Shown here one piece after another: positions 43,968 to 52,439 of a DNA stretch of 64,000 bases. The position numbers and the translations under genes are program-made. Every line of letters begins with the position of its first letter. Position 1 is the stretch's first letter. The stretch is from UBA7957 sp965224675 (lineage in GTDB: Bacteria; Pseudomonadota; Gammaproteobacteria; Granulosicoccales; Granulosicoccaceae): contig CBDDAA010000004.1 of the NCBI GenBank assembly GCA_965224675.1, positions 930,001 to 994,000 on the forward strand. The letters are read 5' to 3'. A model generated the notes under the pieces. It did no database searches. It had not been told where the DNA came from and saw only the letters and a program-made list of their open reading frames with translations.

Positions 43968-45015
43968 ATTTCATTGTCCAAATTAATAAGCGATATAGTT
44001 ACAATCAGCGCTTAAAATTTATCATAAAAAAATGCAATTGATATAATTGGGATTACTCTGCCTACATAATTATCAGATTAAGATTATTAATAATGGCATA
44101 GAATATTAGGCATGTTTAAAGTGCTGCCATTGGGGCTCAGAAAAAACCTAACCAGAACATCTGCGCTCTTTATGGTGAAGAGTAATGCTTAGTTCGAGAA
44201 GATAATTCTTTGCGCAGACTCCCTGTTTACTATCTTAACCTGGTCTTCTATCGATATCTTCTTTAGGCGCTAAGAAATCTTAATTTGATAGATACATGTA
44301 AACCAAATTGAGGATAAGAGCAACCGTCTGCAAGATTATTTGGGCAATTGATTATACATCGAATTTGAATTGCTTATATAAATCTGGATTTACATACATT
44401 CCTTACACTATACTCAGAATTAGCTGTCAGAATGATCTTACAATTTCTCTTAAATACACGAACTTGAGTTAGATATTTACATAATGCTATTGATTAAGCC
44501 AGTTACTATGGGAAAAGTCATCTACTGGGTGGGGCTACCCTATGTTATTTCCTTAACACATCATTAGAATACGGCAGCACAACCATACCTCATTAAAAGC
44601 AATAGTAACCTTGTTCAACTTAAAGATCGAGATACATTTTTTGATGTACTGTGCACTTTATATGAAACACTACACTAGTTCTTACTAAGAGCCAGATTGC
44701 GTAAGTTGAGCCTAAAGATAAAATATAGCTGGAAATGACAGGGATTCATTGTTCACTTTTTTAATTCGATGGGGATTAAAGCAGCTGTTCCCTTAGATCC
44801 TATTGATTCTGTTTTCAAGCCAGTGGTTTAGCATCAGGCGTGATTATTAACAGAGAATTTGGACTGAATTAGCATTTAAATAATCTTAGTGTGATTTACT
44901 GTAATATCTGACAGTAGTTTCGTTGCCTCCATAAATCGATAATAAGACTGTACTGCTCGAAAATCGGTTCAATGCAATATTTGGCCTACAATCCGTCACC
45001 AGGAGGCGATAAATT
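43968..45015. other. Gap of 1,048 bp between luxR and the GcvT-like gene
   Basis: AT-rich with frequent stops in all frames; I see no gene. The luxR promoter should lie near 43970-44100. At the right end are the lux box (44897-44916), a GATAAT -10 (44938-44943) and the ribosome site AGGAGG (45001-45006). The middle could hold a small RNA or a decayed gene; nothing specific supports either. Confidence 0.55.
44897..44916 (+). promoter_or_regulatory. lux box in front of the GcvT-like gene
   Basis: TACTGTAATATCTGACAGTA: a near-perfect dyad TACTGT/ACAGTA with N8. The -10-like GATAAT at 44938-44943 is at the proper distance. The GcvT-like start is 99 bp downstream. Confidence 0.75.
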
Positions 45016-46314
45016 ATGAATAGTATTTACAATTACAAGGATGCACAAAAAATATTAACGGTACCCCAAACTAATCCGCTCACGATGAATCGACCGCCTT
45101 ATTACAGGATTCCTGCTTCGCATATAGAGAATAATGAAGAATTTGCCTATATGCCTATCAAGGCACATTTAGCTGAAGTCATTAAAATCATTTCAAAGGT
45201 CCACGGTAATGCAACTGACTATTGTGTGTTGGCAGGTAACGTCATTGGAGTTGGTAACTGGTCCAAGCTAAATGTAAAGGATCAGCATCATTATGTTACC
45301 CAAAAAGCGGGTGCTTTTGTAGCATCCGGTATGATGTATTTGAATATCTCTGGAGATGATGCCGTTAATTTGCTTAATTACCTGACACCCCGGGATATTT
45401 CAAAAATGCCAATTAATTCGGCCCTTTTTGTCCTTTTTACTTCTCATAGCGGTGGGATTGATGAAGAGGCTGTGATTCTACGATTATCAAAAAATGAGTT
45501 TCTACTTTCTTGTGGTGGAGGCAAAGCACCGTCTTTTGTTCACGAAGGTCTGGCCCTGTTCCCAAATGTATCGGTTCGTGACGTTGATACGGTGAGTTTC
45601 AATATTAAAGGACCCATGCGTCAGGAAGCCATGTGTAGACTTATTGATGACAAAGACAAAGCTCAGGTTCTTGGGCTTAAGAAATTTTCTTTCTGCACCG
45701 TAAAAACGGTCAATGGTGATGAGGTCCATGTCGCGAGAACTATTATAGGCATGGAGATGTGGGGCGAATCTTCAGCGATCAGCCGAGTGTGGGAGGTAAT
45801 ATTAAAAGAATCAGATATTATAATGCCCTGTGGCTGGAACTTACTGGAAACTTATCGCATGGAGTGTAAGGAAATCTGTTTCGCTCTGCATCCGTTGGAC
45901 ATGAATTATAGTACGACGGTAAGGGATGTTGGTTTGGGCTGGATGATTGATAGCGATAAGGAAGCTGATTACATCGGCAAACGATATTTGGCGCAAAGCA
46001 AGAGTAAGCAGGATTATGAATTGGTAAAAATCTATGCCACTCCTGGAGCAAGCGAATCACCAACAATAGGGGAACGTTTGATTGACAATGAAGGTGTCGA
46101 GTGTGGTTATATCACCAGCGGTGGATATTCTTATCAGCATAATCGCTATATTGCGTTTGCCCATTTGACATCACGTGGATGTGATACCGATGCTGTGTAT
46201 TCTGTCGCCGGAAGTGAGTGGAGAAACAATCTGGATACAGAACAATCAATGCAACCGATTCCATTTGATGGCATGAGAAACTCAATTGCTGGAGAACTTC
46301 CTGCGTCTCATTAA
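45016..46314 (+). CDS. GcvT-like (aminomethyltransferase family) folate-dependent protein
   Basis: 432 residues. The N-terminal part includes NVIGVGNWSKLNVK, then the GcvT-type blocks FVASGMMYLNISGDDAVNLLNYLTPRDI and GWNLLETYRMECKEICFALHPLDMN. The C-terminal barrel-like domain has GYITSGGYSYQHNRYIAFAHL. These match the T-protein/DmdA/dimethylglycine-oxidase family, which moves a C1 unit to or from tetrahydrofolate. There is no gcvH or gcvP near, so it is not a glycine cleavage gene. Under a lux box, it may demethylate or methylate a pathway intermediate. Confidence 0.84.
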   Translation: MNSIYNYKDAQKILTVPQTNPLTMNRPPYYRIPASHIENNEEFAYMPIKAHLAEVIKIISKVHGNATDYCVLAGNVIGVGNWSKLNVKDQHHYVTQKAGAFVASGMMYLNISGDDAVNLLNYLTPRDISKMPINSALFVLFTSHSGGIDEEAVILRLSKNEFLLSCGGGKAPSFVHEGLALFPNVSVRDVDTVSFNIKGPMRQEAMCRLIDDKDKAQVLGLKKFSFCTVKTVNGDEVHVARTIIGMEMWGESSAISRVWEVILKESDIIMPCGWNLLETYRMECKEICFALHPLDMNYSTTVRDVGLGWMIDSDKEADYIGKRYLAQSKSKQDYELVKIYATPGASESPTIGERLIDNEGVECGYITSGGYSYQHNRYIAFAHLTSRGCDTDAVYSVAGSEWRNNLDTEQSMQPIPFDGMRNSIAGELPASH

Positions 46315-46335
46315 AGTATACATTAGTGCCTTTTA

Positions 46336-46363
46336 ATCTGAGTATTAAGTAAAAAACTCAGAT
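46336..46363. terminator. Hairpin after the GcvT-like gene
   Basis: ATCTGAGT and ACTCAGAT form an 8-bp perfect stem with a 12-base loop, 22 bp after the stop codon. There is no T-run after it, so it may be a weak terminator or an mRNA-protecting stem. Confidence 0.4.
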
Positions 46364-46471
46364 GTTAACTATTCTTGTATTCCAGGTGTTGCAGATTGAA
46401 TATTCGGATTTTCTCAATCGTCTTGAAATACAAGGGTATGATTTTTATTTCTTATTAGAGGGAGTGCGAAG

Positions 46472-47410
46472 ATGATAAATCTTAATTTAAGCAACAGATC
46501 ATTGAGTATTGTATTGTTGATCCTCCTTGCTTCAATATGGGGAGGGTCATTTATCTTTATTAAGATTGCACTCGGCTCTATTTCTCCATTGACGATTGCT
46601 GCAAGTAGAATATTTATCGCAGCAATATTTTTGCTGATCGTAGCCAGAATGTACGGGTATTCGTTGCCGAAATTTGGTTTTGCCTGGATTTTTATTGTTA
46701 GTGCAGCTGTGTTCGGTAATGTATTACCCTTTACATTAATAAGCTATGGTGAAAGAGCAATTGATAGTAGTCTGGCTTCAATACTGATGGCGACGGTTCC
46801 TTTGTTTAACATTGTAATTGCTCATGTTTTGACCTCGGATGACAAGGTGACATTCGAAAAAGTATTGGGGTTATCAATCGGTTTTTACGGTATTATGATA
46901 CTAATCGGTTTTGATTCACTTTCAGAATTGGGTAATGAAACTTTGCATCAGATAATGGTTGCGGGAGGCGCCTTGTGTTATGCAATATCGGGTGTATTAA
47001 GTAGAAGACTTAAGTCAATGCCTAAATTACCAGTATCCGCAGCAATATTATTGACAGCAAGTATTCTGATAGTACCGATGGCGCTCATTTATGATAAGCC
47101 GTGGACATTGGATGCCAGCTTGAACGGGGTTACTTCAGTCATAATGCTGGGAATCGTTTCAACGGCAGCAGCACAATTGCTGGTTTTAAAAATACTACAG
47201 CTGCGTGACTCCTCATTTTTGGTATTAAACAATTACATGGTTCCTATGTTTGGGGTTGTCTGGGGTATGTTGATTTTATCAGAGCGACCCGATCCGCAGA
47301 CCTTTGCAGCATTTTCGGTGATACTGCTCGGTGTGTTGGTGACACAATTGAAGATTCCTTATAGAGCTTACTCTGCGCGCCTGAATTCGCTGATGCATAA
47401 AAACAGGTAA
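46472..47410 (+). CDS. EamA-family transporter at the right end of the cluster
   Basis: 312 residues, ten membrane segments, N-terminal LLILLASIWGGSFIFIKIALG as in EamA proteins. The ribosome site GAGGGAG is upstream. It follows the GcvT-like gene by 157 bp, and I see no lux box of its own, so it may be read through from the box at 44897. It is the third intact EamA gene in the region and a likely exporter. Confidence 0.88.
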   Translation: MINLNLSNRSLSIVLLILLASIWGGSFIFIKIALGSISPLTIAASRIFIAAIFLLIVARMYGYSLPKFGFAWIFIVSAAVFGNVLPFTLISYGERAIDSSLASILMATVPLFNIVIAHVLTSDDKVTFEKVLGLSIGFYGIMILIGFDSLSELGNETLHQIMVAGGALCYAISGVLSRRLKSMPKLPVSAAILLTASILIVPMALIYDKPWTLDASLNGVTSVIMLGIVSTAAAQLLVLKILQLRDSSFLVLNNYMVPMFGVVWGMLILSERPDPQTFAAFSVILLGVLVTQLKIPYRAYSARLNSLMHKNR

Positions 47411-47481
47411 ACCAGCTTTAAAAACAGATTAGGTCAGCATCAATCATCGATCAGATATTGTTGCTGGCTGAATGCCTGTAT

Positions 47482-47973
47482 TCAAACTGGCAAAGCACCT
47501 TTAATAAAAGCCAAACAGCCATTTATGCTACTTACCTCTCCATGAATAAATCCGGGCGCCACCCGATGATAATCACCGGCGTACAGTGTTAGCCCACCGA
47601 GTGTAAGATCACCTTCCAGCATCAGACACTCTTCTTCAACAGGATGGCTATGTCCCACGGTTTTAAAACCAGGTTCCAGTCGAAAAAGGTACGACAACAC
47701 GCCTTCAAGTCCTTCGCTATCGGGTTCTCGATTCAATATCTTGACTAATGCCCCGGGAAGTGGGGACAACCATTTATCATCAGCGCTTCGAATGGTTAAA
47801 TAGTCACGGGTATCACAGGCATTTTCCTTTGCCACCTGTTGCAGAATATCCTTACGCAGGCGGGATTTCATCTCTACCGGCATCTCTACGGGTGTGATTG
47901 CGTTTCCCAGCATTTCTACAACATCGTCATCCAGTGCTGAATTGTTGTTAACAACTCGTTTAAATGTTGACAT
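47482..47973 (-). CDS. Cupin anti-sigma factor, ChrR-like
   Basis: 163 residues from the ATG at 47973 (AAGGAG 9 bp upstream). The C-terminal cupin has His108, His110 and Glu114 (GHSHPVEEE) and His144, the metal ligands of the ChrR cupin. The N-terminal 50 residues show no HxxxCxxC zinc motif, which ChrR proteins use to bind the sigma factor, so the inhibitory domain is divergent or absent. It overlaps the sigma factor gene by 14 bp, which supports a sigma/anti-sigma pair. Confidence 0.82.
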   Translation of the reverse strand: MSTFKRVVNNNSALDDDVVEMLGNAITPVEMPVEMKSRLRKDILQQVAKENACDTRDYLTIRSADDKWLSPLPGALVKILNREPDSEGLEGVLSYLFRLEPGFKTVGHSHPVEEECLMLEGDLTLGGLTLYAGDYHRVAPGFIHGEVSSINGCLAFIKGALPV

Positions 47974-48640
47974 ATTTTTCATCTCCTTCTGCACTGAGTG
48001 CATTTCGAAGGATTGCCTGCGCCCTGCGAATATTGGTTTTCACTGTACCTAATGGTAAACCCGTATAGTCGGCAATTTCACTTTGACTCATATCTCGAAA
48101 AAAGGCCAATGCAACCGTTTGCCGTTGTACTTCGCTCAGACATTTCATGGCCATGGATACGCGCTCACTGATTTCTTCGTTGTAGATCATGTCGGAGGGT
48201 TTCTTCGAACACGCCTCTTTATGCTCGTCTTGGGACGCTATATTAACCGTTTTTGTATGTGCCGATTTTTCCTGCCTTAGCTTGTCCAATGCCCGGCTTC
48301 TACACAACATCATCAGCCAGGCGATAGCTACTGCTTTGTTTTTGTCATAGTTTTTGGCCTGACGCCAAACCTGGATATAGACATCATTAACCACTTCCTC
48401 GGCCAATTCAGGCCGGGTGGTTATTCTCAGTGCGAGGGCGTATATCCGATTAACTGTTGCATCATATAATGATGCAAGTGCCGATTCTTCACTTCGTTTA
48501 ATTCTTTGTAGAAGCTCTTCAAGTAAGGTCTGTTCAGGCAATATTTGTTCCCCACGCTGCGATTTGTGCAGTGGCCGGGAGTATAACACAGAGCAGTGTT
48601 TTGCTGATCCTATCGAATGAAGTACACAATTCCGGGTCAT
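47960..48640 (-). CDS. RNA polymerase ECF sigma factor (RpoE-like)
   Basis: Region 2 (LYDATVNRIYALALRITTRPELAEEVVNDVYIQVW) and region 4 (LSEVQRQTVALAFFRDMSQSEIADYTGLPLGTVKTNIRRA) of ECF sigma factors are clear. 226 residues from the ATG at 48640. The first 33 residues are unlike the family, and a TTG at 48541 with GGGGA 7 bp upstream may be the true start. The paired ChrR-like gene suggests a response to singlet oxygen or other oxidative stress, as in the ChrR/RpoE group. Confidence 0.92.
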   Translation of the reverse strand: MTRNCVLHSIGSAKHCSVLYSRPLHKSQRGEQILPEQTLLEELLQRIKRSEESALASLYDATVNRIYALALRITTRPELAEEVVNDVYIQVWRQAKNYDKNKAVAIAWLMMLCRSRALDKLRQEKSAHTKTVNIASQDEHKEACSKKPSDMIYNEEISERVSMAMKCLSEVQRQTVALAFFRDMSQSEIADYTGLPLGTVKTNIRRAQAILRNALSAEGDEKYVNI

Positions 48641-48788
48641 TTAAATTTCCGCTGTTAATAACTGGGATACGTACCTGGGCTGGAGAATAGATTCACTTTA
48701 AGCAAAAATTTAATGGTTTGGGTTAAATTATCTGAGATTTTATGATTTGATCTATCATGACAGCCAGATCCGTGGTGTTTTGGGTGGG

Positions 48789-49421
48789 TTATTGACGAGC
48801 ACGATTTATACCTTCACCAACGGAGTCAGCAGCACGCATATCCGGCTCAGAAAACAGCCGTGGATTGTTCAGAAATTGCTGTACAAAATCCATTGAATCA
48901 AACCCCCAGAAAATTTCATCATCGATAACAAAACCGGGTACTCCAAATATGCCCGTGTCGATGGCCTGCCGCGTACTTTCCTGTAATTGAGCTTTCACTG
49001 ACGTTTGTTGAATCAGTGTCTCGTCAGAGATAGACAATTCCTGAAGTAAGGAGCGCCAGTGCTCTTCGTTGTCACTACTACAACCTTCCAGCCAAACAAA
49101 TCGGAATAGACGATCCACCACCTGTGGCGAACTTCCCAGTAAAATACACAAACGCAGCAGTTTTAGCGGGTTAAAAGGGTGTATGGGTGGGAAATTCAGC
49201 TCAATATCATGCAGTTTTGCGAGCCAGGCGATTTGTCGATAGGTGAATTTTCGCATGGGCGGCATTTCTGCAGGCCCTCGGGTTTGCCAGTGTTTTAGTA
49301 ATCCTGCAAATAAAACAGGATGGGCGCAAAGCTCGGCATCATTAGAAAATCGGTGCAACTTCTGACTTGCCAGATAGGCATAAGGAGAAATAAAATCAAA
49401 GTACCAGTGGATTGTTTTCAT
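48789..49421 (-). CDS. 2-hydroxychromene-2-carboxylate isomerase/DsbA-family protein
   Basis: 210 residues. The N-terminus HWYFDFISPYAYLASQKL has the Ser of the HCCA isomerase site; the C-terminal GIFGVPGFVIDDEIFWGFDSMD is the cis-Pro loop of the thioredoxin fold of this family. Members are glutathione-dependent (kappa-GST-like) isomerases. No aromatic degradation genes are adjacent, so the substrate is open. It is 147 bp upstream of the sigma factor gene in transcription terms, possibly a target. Confidence 0.9.
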   Translation of the reverse strand: MKTIHWYFDFISPYAYLASQKLHRFSNDAELCAHPVLFAGLLKHWQTRGPAEMPPMRKFTYRQIAWLAKLHDIELNFPPIHPFNPLKLLRLCILLGSSPQVVDRLFRFVWLEGCSSDNEEHWRSLLQELSISDETLIQQTSVKAQLQESTRQAIDTGIFGVPGFVIDDEIFWGFDSMDFVQQFLNNPRLFSEPDMRAADSVGEGINRARQ

Positions 49422-49496
49422 CGTTTGATTCTAACATCAATTTTCAAGGCGGGATTCCAGCGTTGAGGGTTAGGAGTGATTGCTTAAATTTTGTAG

Positions 49497-50687
49497 CTAT
49501 TGTGTCAAAAATCGCGTGGCCACCGCCGCATGCATAGCAATGCCGGTCGCCATCGCGTTCTCATCAAGCAGCATGCGATTGGAGTGGCAAGGCTCGGCGT
49601 TGTCTGATTTAACCCCGGGAGGGGCGGTACCGAGAAACGCGAAGGCACCAGGATAAGTCTGCAATACAAGGGAAAAATCCTCAGCGCCCATTAATGGTTC
49701 AGGCATATCATAATAAGCATCTGCTCCCAACAGATCCTCTGCTGTGCTTTGCACAAAGCGGGTAAAATCTGCATTGTTGTGAGTGGCCGGATAGCCCTCA
49801 TGGACAGTGATTTCTGTACGCATTTCATAAGCGCTTGCGATGGATTCACTTAACCGACGGATTCCAGCATGCACGGTACTGCGAGCATCTTCAGTGAATG
49901 AGCGTACGGTTGCCTCAATTTCAGCGTATTCCGGTATTACGTTACTCACTGTTCCTGCAGATAATTTGCCTACAGTGACAACGACTGGATCAAAAGGGCG
50001 TATACGCCGGGTAACCAGCGTTTGAAATGCCAACACCAGTTCGCAGGCGACCGGAATGGGATCCAGTGCATCGTAGGGCATAGAACCATGACCACCCTTG
50101 CCGATGATGCGAATTGACACCGTATCGGCTCTTGCCAGGATCGGACCTGCTCGGCAGGCGATGACACCCGATGGCAAATTTGGATAGATATGCAGGGCAA
50201 AAACCGCATCAGGTTTGCCACCGATATCGAGGATGCCTTCATCGAGCATCGGTTGTGCGCCGCCAGGACCTTCCTCTCCTGGCTGGAACATAAATTTAAC
50301 CCTGCCGGGCAGGGTGTCGCGGCGCTGACAGAGAAGCCGCGCCACCGTTGCCAGCATCGCCGTATGCGCGTCGTGACCACAGGCGTGCATGCGCCCTTCG
50401 ATTTGCGATGCAAACTCAAGATCTGTGTTTTCTGGCATGGGTAGGGCATCCATGTCGCCGCGTAGAAGGATGGTCGGTCCGTCTTCTTTTCCTTCCAGGG
50501 TTGCGACTAACCCGCTTGTGGCTGTGGAGTGGTGAACTGTCAGCTCCAGATCCTCAATGGCGGCCAGAACACTCGCCTTGGTTTGCGGCAGATCATTGCC
50601 TAGCTCGGGGTGTTTATGAATCTTTCGGCGAAGATGTACGGCAGTAGGCAATAGTTGCTTTGCTGCATCGAGTAGGGAATCGGGCAT
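49497..50687 (-). CDS. M20-family amidohydrolase (hippurate hydrolase type)
   Basis: 396 residues. Two-metal site: LLRGDMDALP, MHACGHDAHTAML (Cys and two His), the Glu pair in FQPGEEGPGG, and His in EPCHSNRM. The HACGHD motif marks the aminoacylase/hippurate hydrolase/IAA-amino-acid hydrolase branch. It cleaves N-acyl amino acids in the cytoplasm. It is a single gene, 75 bp upstream of the HCCA-isomerase-like gene. Confidence 0.94.
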   Translation of the reverse strand: MPDSLLDAAKQLLPTAVHLRRKIHKHPELGNDLPQTKASVLAAIEDLELTVHHSTATSGLVATLEGKEDGPTILLRGDMDALPMPENTDLEFASQIEGRMHACGHDAHTAMLATVARLLCQRRDTLPGRVKFMFQPGEEGPGGAQPMLDEGILDIGGKPDAVFALHIYPNLPSGVIACRAGPILARADTVSIRIIGKGGHGSMPYDALDPIPVACELVLAFQTLVTRRIRPFDPVVVTVGKLSAGTVSNVIPEYAEIEATVRSFTEDARSTVHAGIRRLSESIASAYEMRTEITVHEGYPATHNNADFTRFVQSTAEDLLGADAYYDMPEPLMGAEDFSLVLQTYPGAFAFLGTAPPGVKSDNAEPCHSNRMLLDENAMATGIAMHAAVATRFLTQ

Positions 50688-50892
50688 GAGAAACTCCTCG
50701 TCTGAAATATTTATCTGAAAAGCAGAGTTCTATACGATGTTGGGAGAGATTGGAAACATCCGTATAACTGTTAATCTTAGCACTATGAGTGCATGTCTTC
50801 ACCTGCACTTCCCGTAATACCTCAAGTTTCTGGAATATTGCCCGTAATTACATTATAATTACAATCATTCCTGAATCGAAGAGAATAAAAGA

Positions 50893-51147
50893 ATGGCTCA
50901 TTTAGTTAAAATTGGAAACTCTCAGGGCATTAGAATCCCCAAACCTTTGGTTGAACAGGCTCGCCTAGAAGGAAAAGAGCTTAAGTTGCAGTTGGTTAGC
51001 GAGGGGCTGCTTATTACGCCTGAAAAAGAAGCTAGGGATGGATGGAAAGAGGCAATAGAGAGAGTTATAGCGGTTCAAGGTCAAGAAGCGCTCGACAGTG
51101 AGTGGCTTGATATCCCCTTAGCTTCGGATGATGAGCTGGAATGGTGA
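50893..51147 (+). CDS. mazE: AbrB/MazE-type antitoxin
   Basis: 84 residues. The N-terminal swapped-hairpin DNA-binding motif is clear: MAHLVKIGNSQGIRIPKPLVEQARL. The acidic C-terminus (LASDDELEW) would neutralise the toxin. It overlaps the toxin gene by 1-7 bp. It should repress the shared promoter in 50770-50890. Confidence 0.92.
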   Translation: MAHLVKIGNSQGIRIPKPLVEQARLEGKELKLQLVSEGLLITPEKEARDGWKEAIERVIAVQGQEALDSEWLDIPLASDDELEW

Positions 51148-51464
51148 TGGCAAAACGATTTGATGTCTGGCTAGTTGATCTCAATCCCACTAAGGGGCAA
51201 GAAATCAATAAAACACGGCCTTGTGTTGTGATATCCCCAAATGAAATATCAGCATTGTCTACGATACTTATGGCTCCAATGACAACAAAAGGTTTTGAGT
51301 TTCCTTGTCGTATCAAGTGTAGGTTCAAAGGGAAAAGCGGGCTGATTTTACTTGATCAAATTAGGGCTGTAGATAAGTTGAGGTTGGTAAAACGATTGGG
51401 AACAATTAGTGCCAAAACACAGGTGGAGCTTTGCTCCTGTTTACAGGAAATATTTGAGTATTAA
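51141..51464 (+). CDS. mazF: MazF/PemK-type endoribonuclease toxin
   Basis: 107 residues from the ATG at 51141; an ATG at 51147 in the TGATG overlap is also possible. RFDVWLVDLNPTKGQEINKTRPCVVIS is the MazF N-terminal core, with the catalytic Arg in KTRP, and LLDQIRAVDKLRL the downstream core. It would cut mRNA at short motifs. Together with the antitoxin it is a complete type II pair. Confidence 0.94.
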   Translation: MVMAKRFDVWLVDLNPTKGQEINKTRPCVVISPNEISALSTILMAPMTTKGFEFPCRIKCRFKGKSGLILLDQIRAVDKLRLVKRLGTISAKTQVELCSCLQEIFEY

Positions 51465-51473
51465 AATAGTTAA

Positions 51474-51710
51474 CAAAAGCAATTTACGCAGGATGAAACA
51501 TTATTGGCGTTTGATGCCGCTAGTTCGATTCCTGTAAGGCTGGTTCCTATCGATATACCTAAGGCATTGAAATTAGCACTAGATTACAAAATTTATGCGT
51601 ATGACGCATATTTTTTACAATGCACAACATATTTATCAAGCCCACTAATAACATTAGGTAAGCTTATGAAGAAGGTTGCATACGATCTCAAGATTGAAGT
51701 AATGTCGTGA
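51474..51710 (+). pseudogene. PIN-domain (VapC-like) toxin remnant
   Basis: The frame without a proper start encodes FTQDETLLAFDAA and DYKIYAYDAYFLQCTTYLSS, which match the C-terminal half of PIN-domain proteins, with the conserved Asp in YDAYFL. The N-terminal half with the first catalytic Asp is missing, and a stop lies just upstream at 51471. It is a relic of a VapBC locus next to the MazEF pair. Confidence 0.65.
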
Positions 51711-51870
51711 GACATTCAAGCTGAATTAAAGATGAGGGTCGCATGATTATCACCTTGTGTTTCTACACTATTCTCTGCAGGTCATTATCGCTTTTCTGTG
51801 CAGCCGCCCGACCTTGTTCGTTAAGTTGAGAGCTTCTATGTAAGAACGATCACCCTTATTCGTCAGGAGA

Positions 51871-51989
51871 TAATGAAAAGGGACAGGCACTCTACTAAAC
51901 CAGATACATAGAATCGAAAGAATGATTTAATTATTTGTTTTTATTGGTTTAAATTTTTGAAAGAATCATTCTATTTAGTGCCTGTCCTT
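51871..51989. repeat. REP-like palindromic element, copy 1 (complete)
   Basis: About 117 bp bounded by GGGACAGGCACT and AGTGCCTGTCC, perfect 11-bp inverted ends, with internal arms GAATGATT/AATCATTC. A second copy (52688-52801) shares nearly the whole sequence and a third (52899-53006) shares the ends only. Such GGGACAGGCAC-ended palindromes are known beside Y1 (RAYT) transposases; no transposase gene is in the window. Confidence 0.7.
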
Positions 51990-52044
51990 GAGGGTTTTTT
52001 ATAAATTGAAATCAGTGGATTTTGAGTAAAAAATGGCAAAATAA

Positions 52045-52120
52045 TGTAAATGTAAATGTAAATGTAAATGTAAATGTAAATGTAAATGTAAATGTAAATG
52101 TAAATGTAAATGTAAATGTA
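52045..52120. repeat. Hexanucleotide tandem repeat TGTAAA, about 12.7 units
   Basis: Twelve full TGTAAA units plus TGTA, without interruptions. It ends 80 bp before the DUF4160 start. Perfect repeats of this length change copy number by slippage; the non-coding location could alter promoter spacing. Confidence 0.95.
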
Positions 52121-52199
52121 TCAGAATTATTGTCGAGGGAATAATTTTGGCTGTTTGTCGCTTTTCCTACAACCTCGTTATGCGCAATGAAGGGAGCAT

Positions 52200-52439
52200 A
52201 TGAGTCCGACAGTATTTAGAGAAAGAGGCTATAGATTTTTCTTCTTCTCACGTGAAGAAGCACGTATGCATGCCCATGTTTATTGTGGCGATGGTGAAGT
52301 TAAGTATTGGTTAGAGCCAGAAATTGAATTGGCGAGAAACTATCGTCTGTCTCGGGTACAATTAAGGCAAATAGAGCAGTTGATTGAGGAACATTATGAT
52401 GAGCTCACAAAAGCTTGGCGAGAGCATTTCCCAGCCTGA
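52200..52439 (+). CDS. DUF4160-family protein, possible toxin-antitoxin component
   Basis: 79 residues: MSPTVFRERGYRFFFFSREE, then RMHAHVYCGDGEVKYWLEPEIELA, the DUF4160 pattern with the HxHV motif. It overlaps a DUF2442 gene. The pair occurs widely in mobile and toxin-antitoxin-rich regions and is suspected to be a toxin-antitoxin system; the roles are not proven. Confidence 0.88.
   Translation: MSPTVFRERGYRFFFFSREEARMHAHVYCGDGEVKYWLEPEIELARNYRLSRVQLRQIEQLIEEHYDELTKAWREHFPA

Larger units (their letters stand above)
51711..52199. other. Repeat-rich gap between the toxin genes
   Basis: 489 bp with no gene. It holds the first REP-like palindromic element (51871-51989) and the TGTAAA microsatellite (52045-52120), followed by a normal leader for the DUF4160 gene. 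Confidence 0.7.

Noticed and set aside
47960..48640. Certain ATG start of the sigma factor at 48640
   Set aside because: The first 33 codons show no sigma similarity and contain a promoter-like TTATACT; a TTG at 48541 has a better ribosome site, so the start is left open.
52045..52120. CRISPR-like array
   Set aside because: The units are 6-bp perfect tandem repeats without spacers; it is a microsatellite.
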